Source: Pseudooceanicola marinus
GTDB lineage: Bacteria; Pseudomonadota; Alphaproteobacteria; Rhodobacterales; Rhodobacteraceae
Assembly: GCF_020177265.1 (NCBI RefSeq)
Contig: NZ_JAIVMC010000002.1
Location: 1 to 64,000, forward strand
Direction: 5' to 3'
DNA: 64,000 bases
The notes beneath the pieces were generated by a model. The model saw only the letters and a program-made list of their open reading frames with translations. It was not told the DNA's origin and searched no databases. Position numbers and translations under genes: made by a program. Positions 61,974 through 64,000 of the stretch are shown here, piece by piece; the first letter of the stretch is position 1; each line of letters starts with the position of its first letter.

Positions 61974-62576
61974 TCAGTCCTCCGGCGCAATATCCAGTTC
62001 CGCCAGGCCCATCTGGCGGGCGGCGGCCAGCGACAGGATCCCGCTGTCCAGACCCTGGGGCGCCTGGTAGGCTCGGATGGCGCGGCGGGTGCGCGACGAC
62101 ATCTCGCCGTTGACCGGGCCGTTGTAGTGTCCGCGCACGGCCAGGGCGCGCTGCACCGAGGCGATGAAGGCGGGCGTCATCGCCTCGTCGCAGGGGACGC
62201 GGAACCAGATCTCGCGCCGTTCACGGACGATCTCCTGCCGGGTTTCGGTCTTGTAGACCGCCGGCTGGTCGACCCGCCCGTCGCTGTGGACCTGGGCCGG
62301 TTGCAGCATGATCTGGCGTGTCACGGTTTCGACCACCGCCGGCTGTACCTCCTTGCCCCAGCAGTCGCGCGGATCCGATCCGGGGGGCGGTCGGTCATAG
62401 ATGCGGGTGATCTCCGGCGTGCCAAGGGTGGGAAACTCGGGCAGCACGGGCTGACAGGCCGCCGCCAGCGCCACCAGCGTCAGAGCAGCGCAGCCGCGCG
62501 CCACGGCCGCGCGCAGGCGCGCCGTCGGGCGGGCCCCGGGGGGCGGTGTCGCAAGGTCACGGCCTGGCTCTGTCAT
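61974..62576 (-). CDS. Putative lipoprotein with peptidoglycan-binding-like domain
   Basis: This protein of about 200 aa has a lipobox (TLVALAAAC, Cys near residue 41), so the mature protein should be lipid-anchored. The N-region before it is long; a later start close to the signal core is possible. The C-terminal portion (FIASVQRALAVRGHYNGPVNGEMSSRTRRAIRAYQAPQGLDSGILSLAAARQMGL) is a PG_binding_1-like helical fold. The middle has no recognised domain. Cell-wall binding is inferred. Confidence 0.75.
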   Translation of the reverse strand: MTEPGRDLATPPPGARPTARLRAAVARGCAALTLVALAAACQPVLPEFPTLGTPEITRIYDRPPPGSDPRDCWGKEVQPAVVETVTRQIMLQPAQVHSDGRVDQPAVYKTETRQEIVRERREIWFRVPCDEAMTPAFIASVQRALAVRGHYNGPVNGEMSSRTRRAIRAYQAPQGLDSGILSLAAARQMGLAELDIAPED

Positions 62577-62742
62577 GCCTCTCGGGGTCTGCTGCTTTGC
62601 CTCTTTCGCGGCATCCTAGTCGCTTTGCCGCCCCCCCGGAAGCCTGCCTGTTGGTCGCAGGCGGGCCCACGCCCCGGCCCGACTGCCGGGCAGCTGTCCC
62701 GGCGTTGGAAAAAGGCTGGTCTGGGGCGGGGCTGGCGGCTAG

Positions 62743-63143
<401 letters not shown>

Positions 63144-63144
<1 letters not shown>

Positions 63145-63902
63145 TGGCCCGCGCGTGGCGCCGGGGCAGGGGCGTGCGTCGGGCCGCGCTGCTGTCCCTG
63201 GCCGCCGCGCTGCTGTGGCCTGCGCCGGATGCGCCCGCGCAGGCGGTGTCACAGATCCTCTCGGCCCGCTATGCGGATCCCACCACGCGATACGCGCACG
63301 GGGTTCTGGGGGACGAGATTGAATATGGCACCCTTGAGCTGACGCTCCCCGGTGAGGTGACGCGTCGCTTCACCCTCGATCCCTCGCTGGTCTTCGAAGA
63401 CGTGGCGCCCCGGCTGTCGGACCTCGATGACGACGGCGCGCCGGAGGTGATCGTGGTGGAAAGCCACCGGAGCCGGGGCGCGCGACTGGCCGTCTGGAAC
63501 GCCGAGGGACGGATAACCGCAACACCCGCCATCGGGCAGGCCTTTCGCTGGCTGGCCCCGCTGGGCGCCGCGGATCTGGACGGGGACGGGCGGGTCGAGA
63601 TCGCCTATGTCGACCGTCCGCACCTCGCCAAGACGCTGCGGATCTGGCGCTACGATCCGGCCGCCCGGACCCTGAGCGCGGTCGCGCAGTCCCCGGGCGT
63701 CAGCAATCATCGCATCGGCTGGGCGCATATCCCCGGGGGGCTGCGGGATTGCGGCACGGGCCCCGAGATGATCCTGGCCGACGCGGACTGGCAGTCGGTG
63801 CTGGCCCTGCGCCTGACGAAAAGCGGCCAGATCACCCGCCGCGGCCTCGGTCCCTATCTCGGGCCGGACAGCCTGGATGCGGCCCTCGCGGCCTGTGACT
63901 GA
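63144..63902 (+). CDS. FG-GAP/VCBS-repeat exported protein
   Basis: This 252-aa protein has a signal peptide (RRAALLSLAAALLWPAPDAPAQA) and beta-propeller-like calcium loops (LSDLDDDGAPEVIVVE and AADLDGDGRVEIAYVD). FG-GAP/VCBS proteins are periplasmic or extracellular. Coupling to the ferredoxin by TGATG is clear but no functional link is known. Cys residues in LRDCGTGPEM and the C-terminal AACD may pair. Confidence 0.8.
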
Positions 63903-63914
63903 CAGCGCCCGGGC

Positions 63915-64000
63915 CTAGCCCAGCTTGCCGAGCGCCTCCGGCAGGTCCTGCCCCTCGGGCAGGCGCGCCGGGCGCGGACCGCCCAGGGTCCACAGGATGA
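63915..64000 (-). CDS. C-terminal end of an unidentified protein
   Basis: The last 28 codons read ILWTLGGPRPARLPEGQDL then PEALGKLG and a TAG. The gene enters from the right edge and is convergent with the VCBS gene. Too little is present to identify it; coding is supported only by frame and codon usage. Confidence 0.55.
   Translation of the reverse strand, partial: ILWTLGGPRPARLPEGQDLPEALGKLG

Overview
The window reads as chromosome from a GC-rich alphaproteobacterium of the Rhodobacteraceae (Roseobacter-like). The evidence is the mix of family-typical genes: a GcvT-fused dimethylglycine-dehydrogenase-like oxidoreductase beside etfB, xdhABC joined to a BMP-type ABC transporter, hisS-hisZ-hisG, a DUF1489 gene, class II ribonucleotide reductase nrdJ, a DmdB-like acyl-CoA ligase and hflKC-DUF2065-Do protease. 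No rRNA or tRNA gene and no CRISPR array was seen.

Core region 1 (1-26.4 kb): a partial etfB diverges from a C1/methylamine-type FAD oxidoreductase. A minus-strand run xdhA-xdhB-xdhC-ATPase-permease-permease-BMP lipoprotein couples uptake of a purine or nucleoside to xanthine/hypoxanthine oxidation. Then come an SRPBCC protein, dnaE, slyX, the hisS-hisZ-hisG operon, two paralogous small outer-membrane barrel proteins, a DUF1489 protein and nrdJ.

Accessory island (26,418-49,020): a complete 22.6 kb Tn7-like transposon lies 18 bp past the nrdJ stop codon. Its ends are readable to the base: 24-bp perfect terminal inverted repeats beginning TGTGGCG and ending CGCCACA, flanked by a 5-bp direct duplication CCCCG. 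Its transposition module is a small Ner-like regulator followed by tnsA-tnsB-tnsC-tniQ, each junction overlapping by 4 nt. The cargo looks like anti-phage or nucleic-acid defence. One minus-strand run encodes a metallophosphoesterase, a 1664-aa nuclease/P-loop protein, a 1512-codon Avs-like nuclease-STAND protein broken by one in-frame TGA, and a DUF4365-TPR protein. An isolated HEPN-motif protein sits at the left end, and two unrecognised genes lie at the right end.

Core region 2 (49-64 kb): a DeoR-type regulator, a large autotransporter whose passenger is an endonuclease/exonuclease/phosphatase domain, an acyl-CoA synthetase, rpiA, glutathione reductase, hflK-hflC-DUF2065, a Do-type periplasmic protease, a lipoprotein, a 2Fe-2S ferredoxin, an FG-GAP/VCBS protein and the end of an unidentified gene.

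The strongest candidate for something undescribed is the island. It has a single TniQ/TnsD-like targeting protein and a putative attachment site at the nrdJ 3' end. It carries three consecutive genes that each start with a different nuclease-like module, two of them with P-loop NTPase domains.
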